The notes: generated by a model not told the origin, from the sequence alone. Shown: positions 9,226 to 19,891, counted from the stretch's first letter. The stretch: 64,000 bases of DNA from Palsa-883 sp963847615 (GCA_963847615.1 CAWKAN010000026.1:124001-188000), one strand, 5' to 3'. Numbers and translations: made by a program.

Positions 9226-9678
9226 TCAGGGATCGACGCCGGACAGGCCGGCGCAGTGCCGGGCGATCAACTGAAAATCGTCGCGGTTACGGGTCGCGAC
9301 GGTTGCGTCATGCGCGACCGCAATGGCCGCGATGACCAGATCGCCGCCGAAGCGCGGTTTGCGCGCGTTCGGCGGCGTGGTGGCCAGGTTGCGCAGGGCG
9401 GGCACGGCGTGCAGGCGGCCGAGAACCCGGGCCGCGGCCGCATCCAGCGGCAGGACGCGCTGGGTCGCCAGAACGGCGTCCAACCACGCGGCGAGCTGCG
9501 CGCCCAGCGCGGGGTTCGATCGCGGCGTCACGGCGATGCCGTATTCGATCTCGGCCACGCTGAACGCGGCGATCGCCAGGTCCGGCTCGGCCTGCGCGCC
9601 GAACCACGCGACGACGTTCCGGTCAGGCGTTGGCAGGCGAAGTTCGCTGAGGACGTTGGTGTCCAGGATGACTGTCAC
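9226..9678 (-). CDS. vapC: PIN-domain ribonuclease toxin, VapC/FitB type
   Basis: A PIN-domain toxin of about 150 residues. VILDTNVLSELRLP at the start carries the first acidic metal ligand; VAEIEYGIA gives the conserved glutamate, and GGDLVIAAIAVAHDATVATRNRDDF the late acidic cluster. FitB/VapC toxins cleave RNA and are held inactive by the upstream antitoxin. I start at the GTG at 9678, which has ggaga about 7 bases upstream; an ATG at 9702 lacks a ribosome site. The start lies inside the antitoxin gene, typical of translational coupling. Confidence 0.85.
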   Translation of the reverse strand: MTVILDTNVLSELRLPTPDRNVVAWFGAQAEPDLAIAAFSVAEIEYGIAVTPRSNPALGAQLAAWLDAVLATQRVLPLDAAAARVLGRLHAVPALRNLATTPPNARKPRFGGDLVIAAIAVAHDATVATRNRDDFQLIARHCAGLSGVDP

Positions 9679-9970
9679 CCTTGCTCTCCGGGCTGACGGC
9701 ATGCGGTGTCAGGCTGTCGGCGAGGTGGCTTCCCGCCTGCTGCAATGCCGCATCGAAGTCATCCCCCCGGTGGCCAAATCGCAGCGACAGCAGGACGGTC
9801 TTCAAACTCGGCTTGGTCCGCTCGTAATACTCCTTGGAAACGACCACGACCTCGCGGCCATCCCGGCGCCGAACGAACTGCGGGCGACCTTCGACCGCGG
9901 CTTCCACCAGCTCGGAAAAGCGATGGCGGGCGGCTGCCGCTTGCCAGACATCGGACATTGCAATCGACAT
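9623..9970 (-). CDS. Phd/YefM-family antitoxin
   Basis: A 115-residue protein whose first 60 residues (SDVWQAAAARHRFSELVEAA, then VVVVSKEYYER) match the Phd/YefM DNA-binding fold that represses its own promoter. The C-terminal part would bind and neutralise the VapC-like toxin; the final segment overlaps the toxin gene by about 56 bases in another frame. An alternative start at the second Met (9958) is possible. The pair forms a type II toxin-antitoxin module between repeat A2 and the SUF operon. Confidence 0.8.
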   Translation of the reverse strand: MSIAMSDVWQAAAARHRFSELVEAAVEGRPQFVRRRDGREVVVVSKEYYERTKPSLKTVLLSLRFGHRGDDFDAALQQAGSHLADSLTPHAVSPESKGDSHPGHQRPQRTSPANA

Positions 9971-10196
9971 TCCAAACCGGGGTTGAACATCGTACGGCTA
10001 GCCCGGACGCTGAGCGCGGGACATTGACCTGTCAAGTGGAAATGGATCATTCAACAGTCAGTTTCAATGTCAATTCAGTTGTGCCTCCGGCGGCCGGCCC
10101 GCCGGATGGGCGCGCCAGGCGCCCGGCCGAGCGGCCACGCGGATCGGCCCGAAGTCGCGGTTAACCCCTTGACGCCGCCGGGCGCATGCGCCATCT

Positions 10197-10229
10197 GCCC
10201 AATCAGGACTTGAACGGTCCGATTAGGGC
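10197..10229. promoter_or_regulatory. Imperfect palindrome upstream of the SUF operon (possible operator)
   Basis: gcccaatcaggac and ggtccgattagggc form an imperfect dyad with ttgaac between the arms. It sits about 75-105 bases before the Rrf2-type regulator gene, where a self-regulating repressor would be expected to bind. The match to a known Rrf2 site is not tested. Confidence 0.35.
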
Positions 10230-10262
10230 CGGAGGGCGAGAAAATGCGCTGCGCACTGTCAG

Positions 10263-10318
10263 GCCGAGGCTGCCATGCCGAGGCTACCATGCCGAGGCTG
10301 TCATGCTGAGGCTGTCGA
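10263..10318 (+). repeat. 14-bp tandem repeat over the sufR start codon
   Basis: Four consecutive 14-bp units (consensus gccgaggctgccat) end exactly over the start of the Rrf2 regulator gene. Each of the first three units ends in an AT that makes an ATG with the next unit's first base. Because 14 is not a multiple of three, the ATGs fall in different frames; the last one (10303) opens the conserved protein. Confidence 0.8.
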
Positions 10319-10818
10319 AACTGACCGATTACGCCGTCGTCGTGCTGGTGCGCCTGTCGCACGCCGACACGGTGCAGACCTCGCCCGGCATCGCCGCCGC
10401 CATCGGCATCCCGGAACCCACCGTCGCCAAGGTGCTGAAGACGCTCGCCGCCGGCGGCCTGGTGGCCTCCCAGCGCGGCGCGCACGGCGGCTATCGGCTG
10501 CTGCGCAAACTGGCGGCGATCCCGGTCGCCGACGTCATCGCCGCGGTGGACGGGCCGATCGCGCTGACCGCCTGCGTCGACGGCACCAGCGGCAGCTGCG
10601 AGTCCGAGGGGATCTGCCCGGTGCGCGGCCGCTGGGACCCGGTGAACGCGGCGATCCACCAGGCGCTGTCGGCGATCACGCTGGCGGACATGCAGGAAGC
10701 GGCGATCCCGCGCGCCTTCCGCCTGCCCGCCGCGCACGCGCCAGGCCACATGCCAGGCCACACGCCGCCAGCACCGAGCCAAGGGCACCGGATCGCGCCG
10801 ATCGCCGCCGCCGAATAG
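10303..10818 (+). CDS. sufR: Rrf2-family Fe-S-responsive regulator of the SUF operon
   Basis: A 171-residue winged-helix regulator of the Rrf2/IscR family. MLRLSKLTDYAVVVLVRL at the start and GIPEPTVAKVLKTL in the recognition helix are typical. Three cysteines in CVDGTSGSC and EGICPV (near residues 90-105) match the Fe-S ligands of IscR, so it probably senses cluster supply and represses the genes downstream. I chose the ATG at 10303 because homology begins there. The C-terminal 30 residues are His/Pro-rich with a 12-bp duplication (GHMPGHTPP). It lies 36 bases before sufB. Confidence 0.85.
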   Translation: MLRLSKLTDYAVVVLVRLSHADTVQTSPGIAAAIGIPEPTVAKVLKTLAAGGLVASQRGAHGGYRLLRKLAAIPVADVIAAVDGPIALTACVDGTSGSCESEGICPVRGRWDPVNAAIHQALSAITLADMQEAAIPRAFRLPAAHAPGHMPGHTPPAPSQGHRIAPIAAAE

Positions 10819-10854
10819 CGCCGGGGCCTCAGGATTTCCAACAAGGACGTCGCG

Positions 10855-12375
<1,521 letters not shown>

Positions 12376-12386
12376 GAAAACGACGC

Positions 12387-13136
12387 ATGCTGGAGATTCA
12401 CGGCCTGGCCGCTTCGATCAACGACAAGCCGATCCTGCACGGCATCGACCTGACGGTGCCGCAGGGCGAGGTGCACGCCATCATGGGGCCGAACGGCTCG
12501 GGCAAGTCGACGCTGGCCTACGTGCTGTCCGGGCGCGACGACTACCAGGTCACCGCCGGCGGCGCGACGTTCGACGGCCAGGACCTGCTGGCGATGGCGC
12601 CGGAGGCGCGCGCCGCCGCCGGGGTGTTCCTGGCGTTCCAGTATCCGGTGGAGCTGCCCGGCGTCGGCAACGCCAATTTCCTGCGCACCGCGCTGAACGC
12701 GCAGCGCCGCGCCCGCGGCGAGCCCGAGCTGGACGCCATCCAGTTCCTCAAGCTGGCGCGCGGCGAGCTGCGCCGGCTGGCGATGGCCGAGGACATGCTG
12801 AAGCGCAACGTCAATGTCGGCTTCTCCGGCGGCGAGAAGAAGCGCAACGAGGTGCTGCAGATGGCGATCCTGCGCCCGCGCCTGGCGATTTTGGACGAGA
12901 CCGACAGCGGGCTGGACATCGATGCGCTGAAGATCGTCGCCGAGGGCGTCAACGCGCTGCGCGGCCCGGCGTTTTCGGCCCTGGTGATCACCCACTACCA
13001 GCGGCTGCTGGATCATATCGTGCCCGATCGGGTGCACGTGCTGGCGGGCGGGCGCATCCTGCGCTCCGGCGGGCCGGAGCTGGCGCGCGAGCTGGAAGCC
13101 ACCGGCTACGCCGACCTGGTGGCGGAGGCGGCGTAG
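12387..13136 (+). CDS. sufC: SUF system ATPase SufC
   Basis: A 249-residue ABC-type ATPase. Walker A is MGPNGSGKST (residues about 33-42), the signature is FSGGEKKRNEV, and Walker B LAILDETDSGLD. SufC drives the SufBD scaffold and is not a membrane transporter ATPase. Length and motifs are normal. It starts 11 bases after sufB; a large hairpin then separates it from sufD. Confidence 0.95.
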   Translation: MLEIHGLAASINDKPILHGIDLTVPQGEVHAIMGPNGSGKSTLAYVLSGRDDYQVTAGGATFDGQDLLAMAPEARAAAGVFLAFQYPVELPGVGNANFLRTALNAQRRARGEPELDAIQFLKLARGELRRLAMAEDMLKRNVNVGFSGGEKKRNEVLQMAILRPRLAILDETDSGLDIDALKIVAEGVNALRGPAFSALVITHYQRLLDHIVPDRVHVLAGGRILRSGGPELARELEATGYADLVAEAA

Positions 13137-13156
13137 TGGCCAAAGCACGCACAATT

Positions 13157-13270
13157 CTCCCCCTCCCCTTGAGGGAGGGGGGCGGGGGGAGGGGGGAGGG
13201 GCCACGACGCTTCCGTGCGACCTTGGCACCAACCCCTCCCCCCATCCCCCTCCCTCAAGGGGAGGGGGAG
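13157..13270. repeat. Hairpin repeat between sufC and sufD
   Basis: Perfect 25-bp arms (left 13157-13181, right 13246-13270; core ccctccccttgagggagg) enclose a 64-base loop. It lies inside the operon, so it may lower downstream expression or stabilise the upstream mRNA; it also looks like a mobile C/G-rich palindrome. Confidence 0.75.
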
Positions 13271-13308
13271 TGTCTTTCCTGGCCGCACGGCCAACACGAG
13301 GCCAGCCG

Positions 13309-14570
13309 ATGAACGCCCCCCTCGCCACCGGCGTGCAAGGCTTCCTCGCCCGCTTCGAAGGCCTGCGCGCGCGCCTGCCCGGCGACCCCGTGCCCCGCCT
13401 CGCCGCCGCCGAAACCTTGCGCACGCTCGGCCTGCCGGGCCGGCGCGACGAAGCCTGGCACTACACCAACCTCCGCCCGATCGCCGAGGCCGCGTTCCAC
13501 GAGCCGCTCAGCGCGGTGGCCGACGGCGCCGCGCTGCTGGCGCGCGTGCCCCGGCTCGGCGCGCGCCTGGTGTTCGTCGATGGTCGCTTCCGCGCCGAGC
13601 TGTCCGACACGCCGGACGGCGCCAGCCTCGCGCCCTTCGCCGCCAGCGGCAGCTTCGGCGCCCTGGCGCGGCCCGACCGCGACCCGCTCGCCGCGCTCAA
13701 CACCATGCTGGCGGAAGACGGCGCGGTCATCACCGTGCCGGCCAACACCGACGGCGGAACGATCATGCTGGTCAGCCTGGCGACCGCGGTGCCCGGGTGC
13801 GCCACCGCGTTCCACCCGCGCCACCGCATCCGCCTCGGCCCCGCCGCCCGGCTGGCGCTGGTCGAGGTCGCGCTGGGCGAGGGCACCTACCTGCACAACC
13901 CGGTCAGCGAGATCGACATCGCCGAGGGCGCCAGCCTCACGCATGTGCGGCTGCAGGACGAATCACCCGCCGCCTACCACCTCGCCACGCTCTACACCGC
14001 GATCGCCGCCGGCGGCTTCTATGACAGTTTCACCCTCGCCCTCGGCGGCCGGCTGGCGCGCGCCGAGCTGCACACCGAGCTGACCGGTCCCGGTGCCGTC
14101 GCCCACCTGAACGCGGCGCAGCTGCTCACCGGCGTGCAGCATGGCGACATCACCAGCGTGGTGCGCCACGCCGCGCCGCGCGGCACCTCGCGCCAGACGG
14201 TGAAGAACGTGCTCGCCGGCCGCTCCCGCGGCGTGTTCCAGGGCCGCATCGAGGTCGCCCGCCACGCGCAGCAGACCGACGGCTACCAGATGAACCAGGC
14301 GCTGCTGCTGTCGCCCGAGGCCGAGATCGACAGCAAGCCGGAACTGGAGATTTTCGCCGACGACGTGAAATGCAGCCACGGCGCCACGGTGGGCGAGCTC
14401 GACCCCGAGCAGTTGTTCTACCTGCGCAGCCGCGGCATCCCCCCGACGCAGCGCGCGCAATGCTGGTGCGCGCCTTCCTGGCCGGGGCGATCGAAACGGT
14501 CACCCACGCGGGCGCGCGCCACATGCTGGAGCACGCGGTGACCGATTGGTGGGAGCGACAGGCGGCATGA
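13309..14570 (+). CDS. sufD: Fe-S cluster assembly protein SufD (apparent C-terminal frameshift)
   Basis: SufD of about 420 residues, partner of SufB. Family blocks such as DEAWHYTNLRPI near the start, FQGRIEVARHAQQTDGYQMN, and SKPELEIFADDVKCSHGATVG are intact. In the given frame the end reads RGIPPTQRAQCW and stops at 14541, but the family ending (RAMLVRAFLAGAIETV and so on) continues in the next frame to 14570. The break falls in a run of six C at 14439-14444, so one C is probably missing, by sequencing error or real mutation. With the correction, its stop overlaps the sufS start. Confidence 0.88.
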
Positions 14571-15835
14571 ACGTGACCACGCGACCCGAGATGTTGCCCG
14601 ACGGGCGCCCCGCCGCGCTCGACGTGGCCCGCATCCGCGCGGATTTCCCGATCCTGCGCCAGACGGTGCGCGGCAAGCCGCTGGTGTTCCTCGACAGCGC
14701 CGCCTCGGCGCAGAAGCCGCGCGTGGTGATCGAGGCGATGCGCGAGGCGATGGAGACGCAATACGCCAACGTGCACCGCGGCCTGCACTGGATGAGCGAA
14801 CGCACCACGGATGCCTACGAGGCCGCGCGCGACGCCGTGGCGGGGCTGCTCAACGCGCCCGACCGGCACGAGATCGTCATCACCCGCAACATCACCGAAT
14901 CGCTGAACCTGATGGCGCACAGCTACGGTCGTGGCGTGCTGCGTCCGGACCAGGCGGTGCTGATCTCGGCGATGGAGCACCACTCCAACATCGTGCCGTG
15001 GCAGATGCTGCGCGCCGCGCGCGGCAACGAACTGCGCGTGGCGCCGATCACCGATGCCGGCGAGCTGGACATGGACGCGTTCGAGGCGCTGCTGGCCGAC
15101 GGCAAGGTCGGCCTGGTGTCGATCACCCACATGTCCAACGTGCTCGGCACCTACACCCCGGCGCAGCGCATCGTGCAGCTCGCCCACGCGCACGGGGCAA
15201 AAGTGCTGTTCGACGGCGCCCAGGCGGCGGTGCACCGGCGCGTCAACGTGCAGGCGCTGGGCTGCGACTTCTACGCCTTCACCGGCCACAAGCTGTACGG
15301 CCCGACCGGCATCGGCGTGCTGTGGGGACGGCGCGAACTGCTGGAGGCGATGCCGCCGTTCCTCGGCGGCGGCGAGATGATTGCATCGGTCAGCTACGAG
15401 CGCTCGACCTGGGCCGAGGTGCCGCACAAGTTCGAGGCCGGCACGCCGCCGATCCTGGAAGGCATCGGGCTGAAGGCGGCGATCGATTACGTCCAGGCGA
15501 TCGGCTACGCGGCGATCGCCGCGCACGAGGCGGCGCTGACCGAGCACGCGCTGGCCCGGCTCGGCGCGCTGGACGGCGTGCGCATCCTGGGAAGCGCGCA
15601 GGACCGCGGCGGCGTGGTGTCCTTCGTGGTCGATCGCGCGCATGCGCACGACGTGGCGACGCTGCTCGACCGCCAGGGCATCGCGGTGCGCGCCGGGCAT
15701 CACTGCGCCGAGCCGCTGATGCATCGGTTCGGCCTGGAAAGCACCGCGCGGGCCAGCTTCGCGCTTTACACCACGCGCGAGGAGATCGACTTCCTGGCCG
15801 ACACGCTGGCGCGCGTGCGGGAGTTCTTCACCTGA
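14567..15835 (+). CDS. sufS: SufS cysteine desulfurase
   Basis: A 422-residue type II cysteine desulfurase, PLP-dependent. The Schiff-base lysine is in FTGHKLYGPTG, and the persulfide cysteine in RAGHHCAEPLM near residue 370. It removes sulfur from cysteine for cluster assembly, passing it to SufU. The start at 14567 is chosen because ATGA overlaps the corrected sufD stop and because the segment before it is not conserved. Normal length. Confidence 0.94.
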   Translation: MNVTTRPEMLPDGRPAALDVARIRADFPILRQTVRGKPLVFLDSAASAQKPRVVIEAMREAMETQYANVHRGLHWMSERTTDAYEAARDAVAGLLNAPDRHEIVITRNITESLNLMAHSYGRGVLRPDQAVLISAMEHHSNIVPWQMLRAARGNELRVAPITDAGELDMDAFEALLADGKVGLVSITHMSNVLGTYTPAQRIVQLAHAHGAKVLFDGAQAAVHRRVNVQALGCDFYAFTGHKLYGPTGIGVLWGRRELLEAMPPFLGGGEMIASVSYERSTWAEVPHKFEAGTPPILEGIGLKAAIDYVQAIGYAAIAAHEAALTEHALARLGALDGVRILGSAQDRGGVVSFVVDRAHAHDVATLLDRQGIAVRAGHHCAEPLMHRFGLESTARASFALYTTREEIDFLADTLARVREFFT

Positions 15836-16323
15836 TGTCCGACACCACGTTCGACGACCTGCGCGACCTGTACCAGGAAGTGATCCTCGATCACGGCCGC
15901 CGGCCGCGCCACGCCGGCCGCCTGGCCGCCTTCGACGCCACCGCCAGGGGCGACAATCCGCTGTGCGGCGACCGGGTGCAGGTCTGGGTGAAATACGCCC
16001 CGGACGGCGCCATCGCCGAGACCCGCTTCGAGGCGCGCGGCTGCGCGATCAGCGTGGCCTCGGCCGACCTGATGGCCGAGGTGGTCGCCGGGCGCAGCAA
16101 GGCCGACACCGCCGCACTGTTCGCCGCGTTCCGCGAGCTGGCGCGCACCGGCGCCTGCCCGGACTGCGCCGCCGCCCTGCGCCCGGCGCTGGAGCGGCTG
16201 GCGCCGCTGGCCGGCGTGCACGAGTACCCCTCGCGGGTGAAATGCGCGACCCTGCCGTGGCACGCGCTGACCGCGGCGCTGGACGGGCGCGGCGCGGCCA
16301 GCAGCGAAGGAGGTCCGGCATGA
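15835..16323 (+). CDS. sufU: SufU sulfur acceptor/scaffold
   Basis: A 162-residue IscU/SufU-like protein. DNPLCGD, RGCAISVASADLM and the late VKCATLPW provide the three cysteines and the aspartate of SufU, which takes sulfur from SufS through zinc-ligand exchange. An extra pair, GACPDC, lies near residue 105. The start overlaps the sufS stop (TGATG) and its own stop overlaps the next start (ATGA), so expression is tightly coupled. Confidence 0.92.
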   Translation: MSDTTFDDLRDLYQEVILDHGRRPRHAGRLAAFDATARGDNPLCGDRVQVWVKYAPDGAIAETRFEARGCAISVASADLMAEVVAGRSKADTAALFAAFRELARTGACPDCAAALRPALERLAPLAGVHEYPSRVKCATLPWHALTAALDGRGAASSEGGPA

Positions 16324-16697
16324 ACGACGCGACACCGATGCCGCACAAATCCTGGAGCCCGGACGGCGAGATCGCGCCCACGCCGGGCGGTGCCAAGCCA
16401 AGCGAAGAGGCGCTGATCGCCGCCGTCGGCACCGTCTACGATCCGGAAATCCCGGTGAACGTCTACGAACTCGGCCTGATCTACAGCATCGACGTCGACG
16501 ATGACGGGCGGGTGAAGGTGGAGATGACGCTGACCGCGCCGGCCTGTCCCAGCGCGCAGGAACTGCCGGTGCAGGTGCAGGAGGCGATCATGGCGGTGCC
16601 CGGCGTCACCGACTGCGAGGTCGAGACGGTGTGGGACCCGCCGTGGGACCCGAGCCGGATGACCGAGGAAGCCCGGCTGCAATTGAACATGTATTGA
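16320..16697 (+). CDS. sufT: SufT-like Fe-S assembly protein (MIP18/DUF59)
   Basis: A 125-residue protein with the DUF59/MIP18 fold. DPEIPVNVYELGLIY and TAPACPSAQELP are the conserved blocks; the cysteine in the second is the reactive residue of the family. SufT helps mature Fe-S proteins under high demand. It overlaps the end of sufU and precedes the A-type carrier gene. Confidence 0.92.
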   Translation: MNDATPMPHKSWSPDGEIAPTPGGAKPSEEALIAAVGTVYDPEIPVNVYELGLIYSIDVDDDGRVKVEMTLTAPACPSAQELPVQVQEAIMAVPGVTDCEVETVWDPPWDPSRMTEEARLQLNMY

Positions 16698-16835
16698 CCA
16701 TGCCCCATCTCACGCTGCCCCCCTCCGGCCCTGCCCGCCCTGGTCACGCCCGACCTGGTGACCTGCCGACGGCGTTGCCAACCGGGCAGGCCGCGTGAGT
16801 CCTCCAAGCTGCGACCGCATCTGATGGAACCGACC

Positions 16836-17201
16836 ATGAGCACGACCACAGCCCCTCGTTCGCCCCGCACCCTGCCGCCGATGATGGCCCTGACCGACAC
16901 GGCCGCGGACCGGCTGCGCCAGTTGTACGACTCGGGCACGCACGGCCGGCTGCTGCGGATCGGCGTGAAGACCAAGGGCTGCTCCGGCCTGTCCTACGAC
17001 ATGAGCTGGACCGACGCGCCCGGGCCGGGCGACGAGGTGGTCAAGGACAAGGGGGTGACTGTGCTGGTCAACCGCAAGGCCAGCCTGTTCCTGATTGGCA
17101 CCGTAATGGACTACCAGACGCAATCGCTTGCCACCGGCTTCACTTTTTCCAATCCGAATGAAAAAGGTCGCTGCGGCTGCGGCGAGAGCTTCCACATCTA
17201 G
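16836..17201 (+). CDS. sufA: A-type Fe-S carrier (SufA/IscA/HesB family)
   Basis: A 121-residue A-type carrier. The three cluster-binding cysteines appear in KTKGCSGLSY and the C-terminal GRCGCGESF. Carriers of this family pass clusters from the SufBCD scaffold to apoproteins. A Met four codons upstream (16824) is an alternative start. It begins about 140 bases after sufT and is probably the last gene of the SUF operon. Confidence 0.93.
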   Translation: MSTTTAPRSPRTLPPMMALTDTAADRLRQLYDSGTHGRLLRIGVKTKGCSGLSYDMSWTDAPGPGDEVVKDKGVTVLVNRKASLFLIGTVMDYQTQSLATGFTFSNPNEKGRCGCGESFHI

Positions 17202-17351
17202 CCGACGTTCGTCCGGCTGTTATTCGGCTGCAACGGCCCCGCGGCGGCGGGGGGCGGGAGAGTTGCGCCCGGTTGCAACTATTCGGGCTGGCTATTTCCC
17301 CAGTAATGCCTTAAACGGCGCGGTATTGACCACGTCAGTTGGGGTAATCAA

Positions 17352-17825
17352 ATGGCTGAGTTCGCCACAAAGGAAACAATCCTCACGCTCGCCGCGCAGA
17401 TCGTGTCGGCGCACGTGCAGCATAACAAGATCCAGTCGGAGGAGCTGCCGGCGTTCATCCAGCAGATCTACCAGACGCTGCAATCGGTCGGCGCCGAGCC
17501 CGCAGTGGCGGAAAAGCCCGCGCCTGCCGTGCCGGTGAAGAAGTCGGTGTTCGACGACCACGTCATCTGCCTCGACTGCGGCAAGCAGCTGAAGATGCTG
17601 AAGCGGCACCTGATGACCGACCACAGCATGACGCCGGAGCAGTATCGCGAACGCTGGGGTCTTGGCCGCGACTACCCGATGGTGGCGCCGGACTACGCCT
17701 CGAAGCGCTCGGCGCTGGCCAAGAAGATCGGACTCGGCCGCAAGGCCGGGACGAAGATGCCGGCCAAGGCGAAAGCCCCCAAGGCACCGGCCAGGAAGGT
17801 CGGCCGTCCGCGCAAGGCCGCCTAG
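17352..17825 (+). CDS. mucR: MucR/Ros-family zinc-finger transcriptional regulator
   Basis: A 157-residue MucR/Ros protein. The prokaryotic zinc finger is CLDCGKQLKMLKRHLMTDH near residues 73-91, followed by MTPEQYRERWGL. MucR proteins are alphaproteobacterial H-NS-like regulators that control exopolysaccharide, motility and cell-cycle genes. The tail is Lys/Ala/Pro-rich and ends in VGRPRK, resembling an AT-hook. Monocistronic, with its own hairpin terminator downstream. Confidence 0.93.
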   Translation: MAEFATKETILTLAAQIVSAHVQHNKIQSEELPAFIQQIYQTLQSVGAEPAVAEKPAPAVPVKKSVFDDHVICLDCGKQLKMLKRHLMTDHSMTPEQYRERWGLGRDYPMVAPDYASKRSALAKKIGLGRKAGTKMPAKAKAPKAPARKVGRPRKAA

Positions 17826-17882
17826 GCGCGCGGCCACCGGCGCAGAACCGCCGAAACGCTCTCAGCTGGCCTGGGTGATTAC

Positions 17883-17916
17883 GGGCCGCGGCGCCGTTCG
17901 GCGTCGCGGCCCGCTT
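17883..17916 (+). terminator. Rho-independent-type terminator after mucR
   Basis: A 13-bp stem with one mismatch (gggccgcggcgcc, loop gttc, ggcgtcgcggccc), then gcttt. It lies about 57 bases after the mucR stop. Confidence 0.65.
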
Positions 17917-17964
17917 TGTGTGATACCAGGCGTCCGAATGATCGACTCTCCGGTCGTACCCGTA

Positions 17965-18050
17965 TCGTCATGCCGGCGAAGGCCGGTATCCACGACTTGC
18001 CTTCGTGCAGCAAGCAAAGTCGTGGATACCGGCCTTCGCCGGCATGACGA
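17965..18050. repeat. 34-bp-arm inverted repeat (REP-like)
   Basis: Perfect 34-bp arms with an 18-base loop; each arm contains cgtcatgccggcgaaggc. Palindromes of this wording are common intergenic elements in many Proteobacteria. It lies between mucR and the convergent MBOAT gene. Confidence 0.85.
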
Positions 18051-18224
18051 GAGCGCGGCGCCGATGGGTCAATCCTTTCGCCGGTTGGTATGAGACGCCC
18101 GGGCCAGACGTGGGCACGCGGCGGGAGCATACGCAAGTACACGCTGGCGGGGCAGCGGGCAGCGGTGCGGGTTTTTGCCCGCGCCATGCGGCGGTGCCGC
18201 CGGGATCACAACTGGAAGCCTGGA

Positions 18225-19841
18225 TCAGAACTGGAAGTAAAGAAACTCCCCCGTCCCGCCGACCGCGAGCAGGCCCACCACCGAGGCGCAGCCGAACGCC
18301 ACGGCCCAGGGCAGCGTGGCACGCCAGCGCAGCCAGGCGATCGGCCCTTGCTCGACCGCATCGAGCGCCGGGCCCGCATCGACAAACACCTGCTGGGTAT
18401 TGGGCAGCAGCCAGACGATCAGATACAGCCCGACCATCCCGCCGATCGCCACCAGCGCGCGCAGCGTGTCCTGCCAGCGCGCCACCTCGATCAGGCCCCG
18501 CCCCAGCAACACCGCGCCCGGCCTGCCCAGGTGCGCCATCAGCTGCTCCGGCAGCGGCAGGCCCGGACCGACGCCGTGCAGCCCCGCCATTCCCGCCAGC
18601 ATGTCGAGCGCGCCCGGCACCGAGGCCGCGCGGAAGAACACCGCGCCCACCAGCACGCACAGATAGGTCAGCAGCACCGAGCCGACATGCCCCGCCGGCC
18701 CCGTGGCCGCGCCGTGGCCGCGCCGCGGCCCGAAGATCCGCCACGCGTGGTTCACCGTCAGGTACGCCGCGTGCAGCAGGCCGAACACCAGGAACTGCGC
18801 GCCCGCGCCGTGCCAGATGCCGGCCGCCGTCATGGTGACGCCGATCGGCAGCACCACCAGCATGGCGAAGCCGCGCGGCGTCGCATGGGCGGCGCGCCCC
18901 ATCCCCAGGCCGCGCGCCAGACGCCGCCGCGCGATCCCCAGCGCGATCGGGTTGTACAGGTACGTCATCAGGAAGCGCGTCAGCGTCATGTGCCAGCGCT
19001 GCCAGTAATCGATCACCGAGGCGGCCTTGTACGGCGAGTTGAAATTCAGCGGGAAGCGCAGGTTGAACATGCGCGCCAGGCCGATCGCCATGTCGGAATA
19101 GCCGGAGAAGTCGAAATAGAGCTGCAGCGAATAGGCCAGGGCGACGTGCCAGGCGGCGAACAGCGGCAGCGCCGCGGCATGCGCGAAGCCGGCCGGCACG
19201 ATCGCGCCGATCGGATCGGCCAGCAGGCATTTCTTCAACATCCCGACAATGAAGATGCCGAGGCCGACGGAGAAATTGGCGGCCGAGAACCGATAGGTCG
19301 CCGGCGCCGCGAACTGCGGCATCATCTCGCCGTGGTGCAGGATCGGCCCGGCGATCAGGTGCGGGAAGAAGGTGACGAACACCAGGTAGTTCAGCAGGCC
19401 GCGATCCTTCGCCACGCCCTGCCGGCAGTCGATCAGGTAGCCGAGCTGGGTGAAGGTGAAGAACGAGATGCCGAGCGGCAGCACGATGTCCGGGGCGGCG
19501 AACCGCGTCCCCGCGGCGCCGTTCAGCAGGACGACCAGCCAGCCGAGATACTTGTAATAGCCGAGCGCGCCGAGATTGGCCGCGATGCCCAGGCCGAGCA
19601 GCCAGTTCTGCCGGCGCGGTCGTTGCTCGGCCGCGCCGATCAGCCGCGACAGCAGGTGGTTGCCGCCGATCGACAGCACCAGCAGCGGCACATAGGCGGG
19701 GTTCCACCAGCCGTAGAACAGCAGCGACATGCCGACCAGCCACAGCGCCGCCGGCACCCGGCCCGACCGCGCCAGCAGGAAATAGCCGGCCAGCGCGATC
19801 GGCAGGAACGCGTAGAGAAACACGTAGGAGTTGAACAGCAC
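18225..19841 (-). CDS. MBOAT-family membrane-bound O-acyltransferase (AlgI-like)
   Basis: A 538-residue polytopic inner-membrane protein with about ten to twelve membrane segments. MLFNSYVFLYAFLPIAL, YYKYLGW, FDFSGYSDMAIGLARMFN and DYWQRWHMTLTRFL are typical of AlgI/DltB-type MBOATs; the active-site histidine is in GIWHGAG. Such enzymes move acetyl or other acyl groups onto exported polysaccharide. No partner AlgJ/X-like gene lies next to it in this window, so the acceptor is unknown. Its upstream neighbour is a large inverted repeat. Confidence 0.88.
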   Translation of the reverse strand: MLFNSYVFLYAFLPIALAGYFLLARSGRVPAALWLVGMSLLFYGWWNPAYVPLLVLSIGGNHLLSRLIGAAEQRPRRQNWLLGLGIAANLGALGYYKYLGWLVVLLNGAAGTRFAAPDIVLPLGISFFTFTQLGYLIDCRQGVAKDRGLLNYLVFVTFFPHLIAGPILHHGEMMPQFAAPATYRFSAANFSVGLGIFIVGMLKKCLLADPIGAIVPAGFAHAAALPLFAAWHVALAYSLQLYFDFSGYSDMAIGLARMFNLRFPLNFNSPYKAASVIDYWQRWHMTLTRFLMTYLYNPIALGIARRRLARGLGMGRAAHATPRGFAMLVVLPIGVTMTAAGIWHGAGAQFLVFGLLHAAYLTVNHAWRIFGPRRGHGAATGPAGHVGSVLLTYLCVLVGAVFFRAASVPGALDMLAGMAGLHGVGPGLPLPEQLMAHLGRPGAVLLGRGLIEVARWQDTLRALVAIGGMVGLYLIVWLLPNTQQVFVDAGPALDAVEQGPIAWLRWRATLPWAVAFGCASVVGLLAVGGTGEFLYFQF

Positions 19842-19891
19842 GGCGCGGCCTGTCTCCGGGGCCGGACGCTCCGGCCGTTCGCTGCTGCCCG

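Noticed and set aside
8768..9274. Plus-strand open frame across repeat A2
   Set aside because: It is the translation of the hairpin repeat (PRTPP, LDSMTGSVGRG words) found at all A copies; no independent support.
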